From contig JBIQJY010000008.1 of NCBI GenBank assembly GCA_044507065.1, positions 1 to 64,000 on the forward strand: a stretch of 64,000 bases of DNA, in the 5' to 3' direction. Below the pieces are notes generated by a model. It worked only from the letters and a program-made list of their open reading frames with translations. It did not search any database and had not been told where the DNA came from. This DNA comes from SCN-69-37 sp044507065. Its GTDB lineage: Bacteria; Acidobacteriota; Vicinamibacteria; Vicinamibacterales; SCN-69-37. Below, one piece after another: positions 22,546-31,733 of the stretch. A program made the position numbers and the translations under genes. Every line of letters begins with the position of its first letter. Positions within the stretch are counted from its first letter, which is position 1.

Positions 22546-23358
22546 ATGCCCAAGACCCTTCTTCTCGCCGACGACAGTGTCACGATTCAGCGCGTCATCG
22601 AGCTGACGTTCGCGAATGAGGACGTTCGCGTCGTGTCGGTCGGCGACGGCCGCCGCGCCGTGGAGTGGTTCGAGGGTGACACGCCCGACATCGTCCTCGC
22701 CGACGTCGATGTGCCGGAGGTCGACGGCTACGCCCTGGCCGAGTTCGTGAAACAGTCGCCGCGGCTCCGTCACGTGCCGGTCCTGCTGCTGGCCGGGGCG
22801 TTCGAACCCGTCGACGAGGATCGGGCGGCGGCCGCCGGCTGCGACGGCGTGCTGGTGAAACCCTTCGAGCCGCAGCAACTGGTCACCCGCGTCAAGGCCC
22901 TGCTCGACCGCGTGGCCGAGCCTGCAATGGCCGGCGCCGCTGCCGATTCACATTCTCAGATGGACCGCCACTCGCCTTCCTCCTTTCCGCTGTCGGCCCA
23001 GGCCGGACCAGGCTTCAATACATTTGCCGAGCCCGAGCCGCTCGAGCCGCCGAGTCGCCCCGTCTGGGAACTGGGCCTCCCGGATCCCGTTTCGACGCAG
23101 CCGGCGGCGAAACCGGCGCAGGCCGCCGCGCCAGCGCCGCCCAAGGTGACGCTGGTCAACGCCTTCTCGGCGCTGCTGGCCGCCGAACAGACGAGCGGCG
23201 CCGCCGCGCCCGCCCAGGTGGCCGAGGCGACCGTGGAAGACGCGGTCCGCCGCGTGCTGGTCCGCATGACCGACGACCTCGTCCGGCGCATCGTCCTCGA
23301 GACCGCCGAACGACTGATCAAGGAAGAGATCGAGAAGATCAAGGCGAATCCGGAGTAA
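22546..23358 (+). CDS. Receiver-domain protein with conserved C-terminal helix
   Basis: 270 aa. Receiver domain at 1-120: LLADDSVTIQRV with acidic pocket Asp9/Asp10, phospho-acceptor in DIVLADVDVP, Lys in VLVKPF. Residues about 125-215 are a Pro/Ala/Ser-rich linker. The last 45 residues form a charged helix (RMTDDLVRRIV, ETAERLIKEEIEKIK) that is not a DNA-binding domain I recognise; similar tails occur in receiver proteins of Deltaproteobacteria and Acidobacteria, where they may mediate contact with a motor or scaffold protein. It lies between the mutase subunit and valS, but no functional link is evident. Confidence 0.75.
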   Translation: MPKTLLLADDSVTIQRVIELTFANEDVRVVSVGDGRRAVEWFEGDTPDIVLADVDVPEVDGYALAEFVKQSPRLRHVPVLLLAGAFEPVDEDRAAAAGCDGVLVKPFEPQQLVTRVKALLDRVAEPAMAGAAADSHSQMDRHSPSSFPLSAQAGPGFNTFAEPEPLEPPSRPVWELGLPDPVSTQPAAKPAQAAAPAPPKVTLVNAFSALLAAEQTSGAAAPAQVAEATVEDAVRRVLVRMTDDLVRRIVLETAERLIKEEIEKIKANPE

Positions 23359-23406
23359 AGTTCTTCCTGGATTCGTACGGCCCGCGCGCAACGCGCTGGC
23401 CGGTCG

Positions 23407-23424
23407 CGGGCGTTCGGACGCCCG
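23407..23424 (+). other. Hairpin upstream of valS
   Basis: CGGGCGT, loop TCGG, ACGCCCG, a perfect seven-pair stem 19 bp before the valS start. No T-run follows. It could be a weak terminator of the receiver gene or a leader element; no T-box features are seen. Confidence 0.35.
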
Positions 23425-23443
23425 CAGACGGTCTTGTCGATTC

Positions 23444-25999
23444 ATGTCACTGATTCCAGAAAAACCCGCGCTCGAAGGCCTCGAAGACAAGTGGAAACCC
23501 CGGTGGGAGGCCGACGGCACCTACCGGTTCCGGCGCGATGCGCCCCGCGAGGCCGTGTACTCGATCGACACGCCGCCGCCGACGGTGAGCGGGTCGTTGC
23601 ACGTCGGCCACGTATTTTCGTACACGCACACGGATATCGTCGCGCGCTTCCAGCGGATGCGCGGCAAGTCGGTGTTCTATCCCATGGGGTGGGATGACAA
23701 CGGCCTGCCGACCGAGCGGCGTGTGCAGAACTACTACGGCGTGCGCTGCGACCCGGCCATGCCGTACGACCCGTCGTTCACGTCGCCGTTCGATGCGGCG
23801 GCTGGCCGGCCGGCCAAGTCGGGCGCGTCGCCCGTGTCCATCTCGCGGCCCAACTTCGTCGAGCTCTGCGTGCGACTGACGCACGAGGACGAGCGGGCCT
23901 TCGAGCACCTGTGGCGGTACCTCGGCCTGTCGGTGGACTGGTCGCTCACCTACACGACGATTGGTCCCGAAGCGCAGCGCGTCTCGCAGCGGTCGTTCCT
24001 GCGTCTGCTCGAGAGCGACGCCGTCTATCAACTCGAGGCGCCCACGCTGTGGGATGTCGACTTCCGCACGGCCGTTGCCCAGGCCGAACTGGAAGATCGC
24101 GAGATGAACGGCGCCTACCATCGCCTGCGCTTCGCGCACGCGGATGGGGCCGGTGGGGTCGAGATCGACACGACGCGCCCGGAACTGCTGCCAGCCTGCG
24201 TCGCCCTCGTGGCGCATCCCGACGATGAGCGGTACAAGCCGCTCTTTGGCGGCCACGTCCTGACACCGCTGTTTGGCGTGCCGGTGCCCGTCCTGCCGCA
24301 CGCGCTGGCGGACCCGGAAAAGGGCACGGGCATCGCGATGATCTGCACGTTCGGCGACCTGACCGACGTCATCTGGTGGCGCGAGTTGTCACTGCCGGTT
24401 CGCGCGATCATCCAGGCCAACGGCACGCTGCGCCCGGTCGAATGGGGCAGCCCGGGCTGGGAATCACGCGACGCCGCTGCGGCGGCGCGTCACTACGCGG
24501 GGCTCGCGGGCCTGTCGGCTTCGAAGGCGCAGGCGCGCATCGTGGAACTGCTGCGCGAGTCCGGCGAGCTCATCGGCGAGCCGCGCCCGATTACGCACCA
24601 CGTGAAGTTCTTCGAGAAGGGGGACCGGCCGCTCGAGATCGTCACGAGCCGTCAATGGTTCATCCGCACCATCGCCCACAAGGCGCCGCTGCTCGAACGC
24701 GGGCGGGAGCTCAACTGGGTGCCGCCGCACATGGTGTCGCGCTACGAGAACTGGGTGAATGGCCTGAACGGCGACTGGTGCGTCAGCCGCCAGCGGTTCT
24801 TCGGTGTGCCGTTCCCGATTTGGTACAAGGTTCGCGCGGACGGGACCACGGACTTCGACGCGCGTATCGTGCCGGCCGAGGACCGGCTGCCCATCGACCC
24901 GTCGACCGATGTGCCCGACGGCTACCAGGCGGACCAGCGCGGCCGTCCGGGCGGTTTCGTGGCCGATGCCGACGTGATGGACACCTGGGCCACCTCGTCG
25001 CTGACCCCGCAGATCGTCTGCGGCTGGGGGCGCGACGAGGCGCTCTATCGCCAGACGTTTCCGATGGACCTGCGTCCGCAGGCGCACGACATCATCCGGA
25101 CGTGGTTGTTCTCGACCGTGCTCCGATCGCACCTCGAGGCCGACGTGCTGCCGTGGGCAAACGTGTCGATCTCGGGCTGGGTGCTCGATCCCGATCGCAA
25201 GAAGATGTCGAAGTCCAAGGGCAACGTCGTCACGCCGATGGCACTGCTCGAGGAGCACGGTGCCGACGCGGTGCGCTACTGGGCGGCACGCGGCGGGCCT
25301 GGTGTCGACACGGCGTTCGAACCCGGGCAGATGAAGGTGGGCCGGCGGCTGGCCGTCAAGCTGCTCAACGCGTCCAGGTTCGTCCTGTCGAAATCCACGC
25401 CCGTCGGCGAGGTGACCGAGCCGGTCGACCGGGGGATGCTGCAGCGGCTCGAGGGTGTGATCGAGTCGGTGACGCGCCACCTCGAGGAGTACGACTACGC
25501 GGCCGCGCTGCGGGAAATCGAAGAGTTCTTCTGGTGGTTCTGCGACGACTACATCGAGCTCGTCAAGCGGCGTCGCGCCGGTGAGGATGCGGCGGCCGCG
25601 TCGGCGGCAACAGCCGGCAGTGCGGCGCTCGCGGTGCTGCTGCGACTGTTCGCACCGTTCCTGCCGTTCGTCACCGAAGAGGTCTGGTCCTGGTCCCAGT
25701 CTGGTTCGGTGCATCGGGCGCCGTGGCCGACAGGTGCCGACCTGCCGTCGACCGGCGCGGATCGGTCGGCCGTCGAGTTCAGCGAGGCCGCCTCGCTCGT
25801 GACGGCCGGCATTCGTCAGGCACGATCGGGCCTCAAGCTGGGCTTCAGCATTCCGGTGAAGGTCGTCATGCAGGTGCCCGTTGCGCAGGTGGTGTGGGAC
25901 GCCGTCCGGAGCGACGTGCTCGCCGGCAACAACGTGGCCGCGGCCGAGGTCACCTGCGGAGCGCCCGAATTGACTGTCGAGATGTCGGCCAATGCCTGA
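23444..25999 (+). CDS. valS: Valine--tRNA ligase
   Basis: Class Ia synthetase, 851 aa. HIGH-type motif in VSGSLHVGHVFSY (about residue 50), an editing CP1 domain in the middle with TTRPELLPACVALV, and KMSKS at about 587-591 within DRKKMSKSKGN. It is the shorter form with WDDNGLPTERRVQNY, shared with Actinobacteria and Archaea, and it lacks the C-terminal coiled-coil arm of the long bacterial form. The ATG at 23444 has no Shine-Dalgarno. Its stop overlaps the nadC start by eight bases. Confidence 0.95.
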   Translation: MSLIPEKPALEGLEDKWKPRWEADGTYRFRRDAPREAVYSIDTPPPTVSGSLHVGHVFSYTHTDIVARFQRMRGKSVFYPMGWDDNGLPTERRVQNYYGVRCDPAMPYDPSFTSPFDAAAGRPAKSGASPVSISRPNFVELCVRLTHEDERAFEHLWRYLGLSVDWSLTYTTIGPEAQRVSQRSFLRLLESDAVYQLEAPTLWDVDFRTAVAQAELEDREMNGAYHRLRFAHADGAGGVEIDTTRPELLPACVALVAHPDDERYKPLFGGHVLTPLFGVPVPVLPHALADPEKGTGIAMICTFGDLTDVIWWRELSLPVRAIIQANGTLRPVEWGSPGWESRDAAAAARHYAGLAGLSASKAQARIVELLRESGELIGEPRPITHHVKFFEKGDRPLEIVTSRQWFIRTIAHKAPLLERGRELNWVPPHMVSRYENWVNGLNGDWCVSRQRFFGVPFPIWYKVRADGTTDFDARIVPAEDRLPIDPSTDVPDGYQADQRGRPGGFVADADVMDTWATSSLTPQIVCGWGRDEALYRQTFPMDLRPQAHDIIRTWLFSTVLRSHLEADVLPWANVSISGWVLDPDRKKMSKSKGNVVTPMALLEEHGADAVRYWAARGGPGVDTAFEPGQMKVGRRLAVKLLNASRFVLSKSTPVGEVTEPVDRGMLQRLEGVIESVTRHLEEYDYAAALREIEEFFWWFCDDYIELVKRRRAGEDAAAASAATAGSAALAVLLRLFAPFLPFVTEEVWSWSQSGSVHRAPWPTGADLPSTGADRSAVEFSEAASLVTAGIRQARSGLKLGFSIPVKVVMQVPVAQVVWDAVRSDVLAGNNVAAAEVTCGAPELTVEMSANA

Positions 26000-26828
26000 G
26001 CCACTGCGGCCGGAGGGCTGGCGCGATCTCGTACGGCTCGCGCTCGCCGAGGACCTGGGACCGGGCGACGTCACCTCGCAGGCGATTGTTCCCGCGGACC
26101 GCACGGCGGAGGGTGTGTTCGTCGCGAAGGCGGATCTCGTGCTGGCGGGGTTCGACGTCGCGCGGGAGGTGTTCGTCCAGGTCGATCCGTCCATCGTGTG
26201 GACCCCCGCCTGTCGCGACGGCGATCGCTGCCAGCCGGGCCGCCACCTCGGTACGGTCCGTGGCACGGCGCGCGGCCTGCTGGCGGCCGAGCGCACGGCG
26301 CTCAACCTGTTGCAGCATCTGTCGGGCATCGCCACGTCGACGCGCGCCTTCGTCGACGCGGCGCGGCCGCTGAACGTGCTCGACACGCGCAAGACGCTCC
26401 CCGGCCTGCGGGCGCTGGAAAAGTACGCCGTCGTCTGCGGCGGCGGGCGGAACCACCGGACCGGGCTGTTCGACGCCGTGCTCATCAAGGACAACCACAT
26501 CCGTGTCGCCGGCGGTATCCATGCGGCTGTCAGTCGGGTGCGCGACGCCGGCGCACCGGGTCCCATCGAGGTGGAGACGCAGTCGCTCGAGCAGGTGGAC
26601 GAGGCGATTGCGGCCGGCGCCGACATCATCATGCTCGACAATCTCGACGACGCGGCGACAGCGGCGGCCATCGGCCGCATTGCCGGACGCGCGCGGGTGG
26701 AACTGTCGGGCAACATGACGCTCGACCGCGTGAAGCGCCTGGCAGCCAGCGGCGCCGACGACGTGTCGGTTGGTGCACTGACGCATTCGGCGCCGGCAGC
26801 CGACATCAGCCTCGAAATTGCGGTGTGA
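25992..26828 (+). CDS. nadC: Nicotinate-nucleotide diphosphorylase (carboxylating)
   Basis: Quinolinate phosphoribosyltransferase, 278 aa, making nicotinate mononucleotide from quinolinate and PRPP in NAD synthesis. Recognisable motifs are EDLGPGDVTS near the start, TRKTLPGLRALEKYAV (about 131-146), GGGRNHRTGLFDAVLIKDNH and IEVETQSL. The ATG at 25992 overlaps valS by eight bases. The order valS-nadC-birA with tight spacing suggests one operon. No other NAD genes are in the window. Confidence 0.96.
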   Translation: MPEPLRPEGWRDLVRLALAEDLGPGDVTSQAIVPADRTAEGVFVAKADLVLAGFDVAREVFVQVDPSIVWTPACRDGDRCQPGRHLGTVRGTARGLLAAERTALNLLQHLSGIATSTRAFVDAARPLNVLDTRKTLPGLRALEKYAVVCGGGRNHRTGLFDAVLIKDNHIRVAGGIHAAVSRVRDAGAPGPIEVETQSLEQVDEAIAAGADIIMLDNLDDAATAAAIGRIAGRARVELSGNMTLDRVKRLAASGADDVSVGALTHSAPAADISLEIAV

Positions 26829-26835
26829 GGCCGCG

Positions 26836-27651
26836 ATGTTCGATGCGCTGCCCGACGAACTGGCCCACGCGCTGACGACCGCCGCGCCCCGACTGGGACC
26901 GTACGGTGACGTCCGGTACTGCGCTGAGGTGGAGTCGACCAACGACGTCGCGTTGTCGGTTGCCGCGGCGGGTGCGGCCGAAGGCGTCTCGGTGATTGCC
27001 GATGCCCAGCGTCGAGGCCGCGGGCGCCGGGGGCAGGGGTGGTTCTCGCCGCCGGAAGCCGGCATCTACCTGTCGGTCATCGTGCGTCCCGACGCCGCGC
27101 ATGGGCTCGTCCCCATGCTCACGATTGGGGCCGGTGTTGCCGTCGCCGAGGCGGTGGAAGTCGTTTCCGCGCTCCCGGTCGAGCTGAAGTGGCCCAACGA
27201 CCTCGTGATCGGCCGTCCCTGGCGGAAGCTGGGCGGCGTGCTCGCCGAGGCCGTCAGCACGGGCGCGCGGCTCGACGCCGTGGTGGTGGGCGTCGGCATC
27301 AACATCCGGAACACGGCGTTTCCGCCGGAGCTTGCCGGCCGGGCGACGTCGATCGAAACGGAACTCGGCCGCGGCATCGATCGCGGCCTGCTCGTGGTGG
27401 AACTGCTGGCGCGGCTCCGGGCGATGATGGCGCACGTGCGTTCCGGCGATCACGCCTCCGTGGCGTCGCGGTGGCGACGTCTTGCCGCGTCGGGACTCGA
27501 TGCGTCCGTGCAGTGGGCCGGTCCGCAAGGTGTGCGCCGCGGCGTCGCACGCGACATTGCCGATGACGGGGCCCTGCTCGTGGAGGCCGGGGGACATCTC
27601 GAGCGGATTGTCGGCGGTCCGGTGACGTGGGAAGGGTTGTCGGTTGAGTGA
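26836..27651 (+). CDS. birA: Biotin--[acetyl-CoA-carboxylase] ligase, no repressor domain
   Basis: 271-aa biotin protein ligase of the group I type. The catalytic loop GRGRRGQGW is at about 61-69, KWPNDL is near 120 and the GVGINIRN motif near 155. There is no N-terminal helix-turn-helix, so it activates and attaches biotin but should not repress transcription. A small SH3-like C-terminal domain is present. The ATG at 26836 gives a start only about 30 residues before the first catalytic strand. Unlike many genomes, coaX does not follow; an unknown gene overlaps the 3' end by eight bases. Confidence 0.93.
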   Translation: MFDALPDELAHALTTAAPRLGPYGDVRYCAEVESTNDVALSVAAAGAAEGVSVIADAQRRGRGRRGQGWFSPPEAGIYLSVIVRPDAAHGLVPMLTIGAGVAVAEAVEVVSALPVELKWPNDLVIGRPWRKLGGVLAEAVSTGARLDAVVVGVGINIRNTAFPPELAGRATSIETELGRGIDRGLLVVELLARLRAMMAHVRSGDHASVASRWRRLAASGLDASVQWAGPQGVRRGVARDIADDGALLVEAGGHLERIVGGPVTWEGLSVE

Positions 27652-28405
27652 GGAACGGTTGGACGACGCGGCGGCGGCACTCGACATCGGCGAGTACTGT
27701 CGCAGCGTGGAGGCGCACCTCGCGCGCGTCAACGAGGGACAGCTCGTGCGCATCGCGGGCACGTCGTTCGAGCTGGTGCGCGGGTGGGCGCTCGAGGGCA
27801 TTCCTCTCGCGATCGTCTACCGCGGCATCGAGCAGAAGGCCGAGCGTCATCGCGCCGGCCGATCGAAGCGTCCGCTCAGGCTCGAGTTCTGTGAACACGA
27901 CGTGCGCGCGCTCTACGATGATTGGCGTCGCGCCGTAGGTGTATCGGTCGCGGGGCCCGGCGAGGCATCGGAGGACGTGGGCCCTGTGATCGAGGAACGA
28001 CGCCGCCCGTCGGCCGGCCGTCAACTCGACCGCGCCATGACGAAGCTGGCGGCGGCTGCGGGCCGGCTCGACGCACCCGACACCCTGCGCGACGCGCTGT
28101 CGGCGATTCTCGAGGAACTCGCGTCGACACGCGAGCGGTTGCGTCATGCGCGGGGCGAGACTCGGCGAACCCTCCTGGCTCGGGTTGCCGATATCGATCG
28201 CGCCATCGGGGATGCGGCGAGGCGAGCGGCTGACCCGGCGATGGCGGACGTCGAGGCCGAGGCGGCGCGTGAGCTCGCAGCCTTCCGCGCGCGGCTGTCA
28301 CCCGCGGCATGGCAGCGCAGCGTGGATGCCGCCGTCGATCGGCTGCTGCGCGAACGGTTCGGACTGCCGGCAATCGACATGGCCGCGGACGTCCTCGAGT
28401 CGTAA
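27644..28405 (+). CDS. Uncharacterised helical protein between birA and RNA methyltransferase gene
   Basis: 253 aa, not recognised. The N-terminal 95 residues look like a compact domain (GEYCRSVEAHLARVN, LVRGWALEGIPLAIVYRGIEQKAERH, RPLRLEFCEHDV), while residues about 130-253 are alanine/arginine-rich helices that could form a coiled bundle. No membrane segment or signal peptide. The predicted start is TTG at 27644, overlapping birA by eight bases, which supports coupled translation and hence a real gene. The sequence is likely lineage-specific; the position suggests constitutive co-expression with nadC and birA, nothing more. Confidence 0.7.
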   Translation: MSEERLDDAAAALDIGEYCRSVEAHLARVNEGQLVRIAGTSFELVRGWALEGIPLAIVYRGIEQKAERHRAGRSKRPLRLEFCEHDVRALYDDWRRAVGVSVAGPGEASEDVGPVIEERRRPSAGRQLDRAMTKLAAAAGRLDAPDTLRDALSAILEELASTRERLRHARGETRRTLLARVADIDRAIGDAARRAADPAMADVEAEAARELAAFRARLSPAAWQRSVDAAVDRLLRERFGLPAIDMAADVLES

Positions 28406-28417
28406 GGTCCCGACGTC

Positions 28418-29689
28418 ATGGCCCCGCTTCTCACGCTGTCGATCGAGCGCGCCGTCGCTGGCGGGCGCATGCTGGCCCGCCACGACGGGCGTGTCGTCCT
28501 TGTCTCGGGCGCGATCCCGGGCGAGCGGGTCACCGCACGCCTCGAGAGAGTGTCGCGGCAGGTGGCATTCGCGGCGACCGCCGAGGTGCTCGAGCCGAGT
28601 CCGTCGCGGCGCGATCCCATCTGCGATCCCGCCTGCGGCGGGTCGGTGTACGCGCACATCGCGATCGAGCGCCAGCGCGAGCTGAAGGCCGACATCCTCG
28701 ACGATGTGTTCCGGAGGATTGGTCGGCTGTCGCTGCCGAACCCGATCAGTGTGGCGGCATCCCCAGAGTCCGGCTATCGCCTCCGCGGGCGCCTGCACGT
28801 GCGCGATCGCCGCGTCGGGTTCTTCCGGGAGCGGTCGCATCGCTTGTGCGATGCACGCGCGACGCAGCAGTTCCTGCCCGAGGTGGTGCCGGCGGTTGCC
28901 AGCCTGATCGACAGCCTGGGGTCCGCTGCCGACAATTGCGAGGCAGTGCTCGTGGCCGAGAATGTCGCGGCCACGCAGCGCGTGTGCCACCTCGAGGCGG
29001 GGGAGCGACAGCTCGTCCTGCCGGAAGCGACGTGGACATTGCCGGACGGAGTCACCGGCGTGACCACACGCTCGGGCGGCCGGCTCGTGGCGCACGCCGG
29101 ACAGGGGCGCGTGACCGACAGTGCGCGCGATCTCTGCGGAAGCGACGCCGTCATTCCTGGTGACGCGTCGTGGACGAGGACGGCCGCGTCGTTCTTTCAG
29201 GGCAACCGTTACCTCACGGGCGCGTTACTGACGCGCGTGCTCGATCGGGTGCACGGCTCGCGCGTGCTGGACCTGTATGCGGGGGTCGGATTGTTCACCG
29301 TCGCCCTGGCCGCCCGCGGGGCGGCCGTCACTGCGGTGGAAGGCGACGCGACGAGCGTCGCCGACATGGAGATCAACGTCAATCGACTTGGCGCGCCGGT
29401 TGTCGTCCGGGAACTGGCGGTCGAGGCGGCGGTGATAACGGCCGGTGTCGGTCAGTTCGACACCGTGGTCCTGGATCCACCGAGGACGGGTGTCTCGCCC
29501 GACGCGCTTTCGGGCGTCGTCGGCCTGGAGGGCGCGCGCATCGTGTACGTCTCCTGCGATCCGGCCACGCTGGCGCGTGACGCCGCCCGGCTGACGGCGC
29601 AGGGCTACCGACTCGAGGCGATCGAAGCGTTCGACCTGTTCCCGAACACCGCGCACGTCGAGACGCTGGCCGTCTTCGACCGCGTGTAG
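28418..29689 (+). CDS. RNA (uracil-5-)-methyltransferase, RlmD/TrmA family, altered Fe-S site
   Basis: 423 aa. N-terminal TRAM-like OB fold (about 1-55), then the SAM-dependent methyltransferase core with LDLYAGVGLFTVALA (about 283-297), DPPRTG, the catalytic cysteine in VYVSCDPATLARD (about 378) and the base glutamate in NTAHVETLAVF near the C-terminus. So catalysis should be intact. RlmD-type enzymes carry a four-cysteine [4Fe-4S] site (C-x5-CGGC-x-C); here the region reads CDPACGGS, so at least one ligand is Ser and the cluster is probably lost. Substrate is likely 23S rRNA, but tRNA is possible. Confidence 0.82.
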   Translation: MAPLLTLSIERAVAGGRMLARHDGRVVLVSGAIPGERVTARLERVSRQVAFAATAEVLEPSPSRRDPICDPACGGSVYAHIAIERQRELKADILDDVFRRIGRLSLPNPISVAASPESGYRLRGRLHVRDRRVGFFRERSHRLCDARATQQFLPEVVPAVASLIDSLGSAADNCEAVLVAENVAATQRVCHLEAGERQLVLPEATWTLPDGVTGVTTRSGGRLVAHAGQGRVTDSARDLCGSDAVIPGDASWTRTAASFFQGNRYLTGALLTRVLDRVHGSRVLDLYAGVGLFTVALAARGAAVTAVEGDATSVADMEINVNRLGAPVVVRELAVEAAVITAGVGQFDTVVLDPPRTGVSPDALSGVVGLEGARIVYVSCDPATLARDAARLTAQGYRLEAIEAFDLFPNTAHVETLAVFDRV

Positions 29690-29698
29690 GGGTTCTCG

Positions 29699-29717
29699 CT
29701 GGCGCGTGTCGCGCCGG
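29699..29717. terminator. Hairpin between convergent genes
   Basis: CTGGCGCG, loop TGT, CGCGCCGG: an eight-pair stem (one wobble) between the methyltransferase stop and the argS stop. There is no T-run on the plus strand. It may serve as an RNA end for both convergent transcripts. Confidence 0.45.
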
Positions 29718-29723
29718 CAGCTG

Positions 29724-31733
29724 TCACATTCGCGCGGGCACGGTGCATCCCATCAGATCGAGGGCGACGGTGAGCTGGCGATGTACGTAGACCACGGCCG
29801 CCGCACGCCAGAGCCGCGCATCGTCGCGTTCCTCCCGAAGGATGGGCTGACGATGATAGAAGGCGTTGAACGACTGCGCCAGGCCGAACGCGTATTTCGC
29901 CAGGAGCGACAGCTCGAGCGAACGGACGGCGGCATCCACGACTTCGTCGAGTCGCGAGGCCTCGAGCACGAGGCCCCACAGTTGATCGGCGGCCTCGCCG
30001 GCGTCGAGCGTCTCGCGCGGTGCCTCGGGCAGCCGCGCGAGCACACTGGCGGAGTCGAGCTGGTGGCGCTCCCCGAGCTTGGCGAGGATGTTGGCGCCGC
30101 GAACGGCCGCGTACTGGATGTAGGGTCCGGTCTCGCCCTCGAAGCTCAACGCCTCGTCGATGTCGAAGGCGATGACCTTGTTGCGCGTGAACTTGATCAG
30201 AAAGTACCGCACGGCGGCCACCGCGATGGCTTCGGCGGTGCGACGACAGTCGTCGGCCGGCATGTCGGCGTTGCGCGAGGCGACTTCGGCTGTGGCGGTC
30301 TCGATGAGGCGGTCGAGCAGATCGTCGGCCTTCACGCCGAGTCCCTTGCGACCCGACACCTCGACGAACGGCTTGCCCTCGCTCTCGCGGTCTTGATAAC
30401 CGAGGGCGCGCGCGGTCGCGTGCGACAGGGCCACCATCTCGTATGAGAAGTGCGTGGATCGGTCCGCCTGTTCCTGGAAACCCATCGCCGCGAGGGCCTG
30501 CTTGAGCAACTGCTGCAGGTAGGCCTGTCGCGTGTCGATGACGTTGTAGACCGCCTCGGCGCGCCCGAATGCGGGGGCGTCTGGCGCCGTGGGCATCGAC
30601 GTCGTGGCCCAGAGTGGGTGCCCATCCGGCCGCGTGTCGAAGATCCGGTAGTTGAAGTCCTTGCCCAGCAGGCCGAACTTCCAGAACTGGTTGGCGATGT
30701 CCTTGCCGACGTAGGTCACCGTGCCATTCGACCGCACGATCACCTTCTCGCGCGTTTCCTCTTCGGCATCGGCATCCCCATCCGCGTCCGCATCGGCGGG
30801 ATCCGGGCTGCCATCGTCGATCGTCATGACCCAGCATCCGGCCAGCCGCCCCTCGGACTGCAGGAACACCGAGCCGCGCGCCTTGAGCTGTTCGAAGGCC
30901 GTTGCCCAGAAGTGGAGGCGCAGGATATCGCCCTCCCAGGTGAGGAGGTCGTAGTCGACGTTCATCCGGGCCATCGTGCGCAGATGGCAGCGGACGATGC
31001 GGTCGGCGACGAAGGCGGCCATGTCGGCGTAGGGATTGCCGCCGTGTTCGATGGCGTGCAGCACCTGCTGGCGCGTGGCGAGCCGTTCCTTGTCGCCGGC
31101 ATACCACTCTGTGACCCTGGCGTAGAGATCCCAGCAGTAGTAGTCGAACGACGGTGAGGCGGCATCGGCGAGTGCCTGAACCGAGGCGAGATCCCGTCCC
31201 TCGATCGACGTGAAGCCGACGACCACGTCGGCCACCTGCACGCCGGTATCGTCGATGTAGTTCTGCACTTCGACCGGTCGGCCCTGGAAGCGCAGCAGCC
31301 GCACGAGCGTATCGCCAAGCGCCGAGTTGCGCAGGTGCCCGATGTGGGCGGCCTTGTTCGGATTGATGGCCGTGTGCTCGACGATGACCTTGCCGTCGGA
31401 TGTGGTCGCGGAAGTGCGGGTCGGCGCGAGCCAGCGCTGCAGCCAGGCGGATCGGTCCAGGTAGAAATTGAGGTACCCGTTGGGTGCCGCGTCAATCCGC
31501 GCGACGCCGTCGATCGAGCCGATGGCGTCCGCAATCTCCCGGGCAATGACACGTGGGGCCTTGCGCAGCCGGCGGGCGAGTTCGAACGCCACGGGAATGG
31601 CGAGATCCCCGAGGGCGCGGTTGGGCGGCGTCTCGATCACGATCGACGGCTGGTCGGCCGGGGCAATCTCGAAGCGGGAACTGAGCGTGCGCGCGAGGAC
31701 GGAGCGAATGGTTGCGTGAACCGGCAGAATCAT
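29724..31733 (-). CDS. argS: Arginine--tRNA ligase
   Basis: Class Ia arginyl-tRNA synthetase, 669 aa, about 90-100 residues longer than the common form. The N-terminal additional domain (about 1-100) is followed by the HIGH motif in NPNKAAHIGHLRN (about 125). A canonical KMSKS is absent, replaced by SGRKGLGVKA, as in many ArgRS. The C-terminal anticodon-binding domain is normal, ending with ALDLMGCTVPARM. Part of the extra length is an acidic Asp/Ala run (ADADADGDADAEEE) in the catalytic core. The ATG at 31733 overlaps the mobA stop as ATGA, so the two are coupled. Confidence 0.95.
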   Translation of the reverse strand: MILPVHATIRSVLARTLSSRFEIAPADQPSIVIETPPNRALGDLAIPVAFELARRLRKAPRVIAREIADAIGSIDGVARIDAAPNGYLNFYLDRSAWLQRWLAPTRTSATTSDGKVIVEHTAINPNKAAHIGHLRNSALGDTLVRLLRFQGRPVEVQNYIDDTGVQVADVVVGFTSIEGRDLASVQALADAASPSFDYYCWDLYARVTEWYAGDKERLATRQQVLHAIEHGGNPYADMAAFVADRIVRCHLRTMARMNVDYDLLTWEGDILRLHFWATAFEQLKARGSVFLQSEGRLAGCWVMTIDDGSPDPADADADGDADAEEETREKVIVRSNGTVTYVGKDIANQFWKFGLLGKDFNYRIFDTRPDGHPLWATTSMPTAPDAPAFGRAEAVYNVIDTRQAYLQQLLKQALAAMGFQEQADRSTHFSYEMVALSHATARALGYQDRESEGKPFVEVSGRKGLGVKADDLLDRLIETATAEVASRNADMPADDCRRTAEAIAVAAVRYFLIKFTRNKVIAFDIDEALSFEGETGPYIQYAAVRGANILAKLGERHQLDSASVLARLPEAPRETLDAGEAADQLWGLVLEASRLDEVVDAAVRSLELSLLAKYAFGLAQSFNAFYHRQPILREERDDARLWRAAAVVYVHRQLTVALDLMGCTVPARM

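Noticed and set aside
24464..26806. 780-codon minus-strand open frame over valS and nadC
   Set aside because: Both plus-strand genes are certain, and the frame has no family match I can see.
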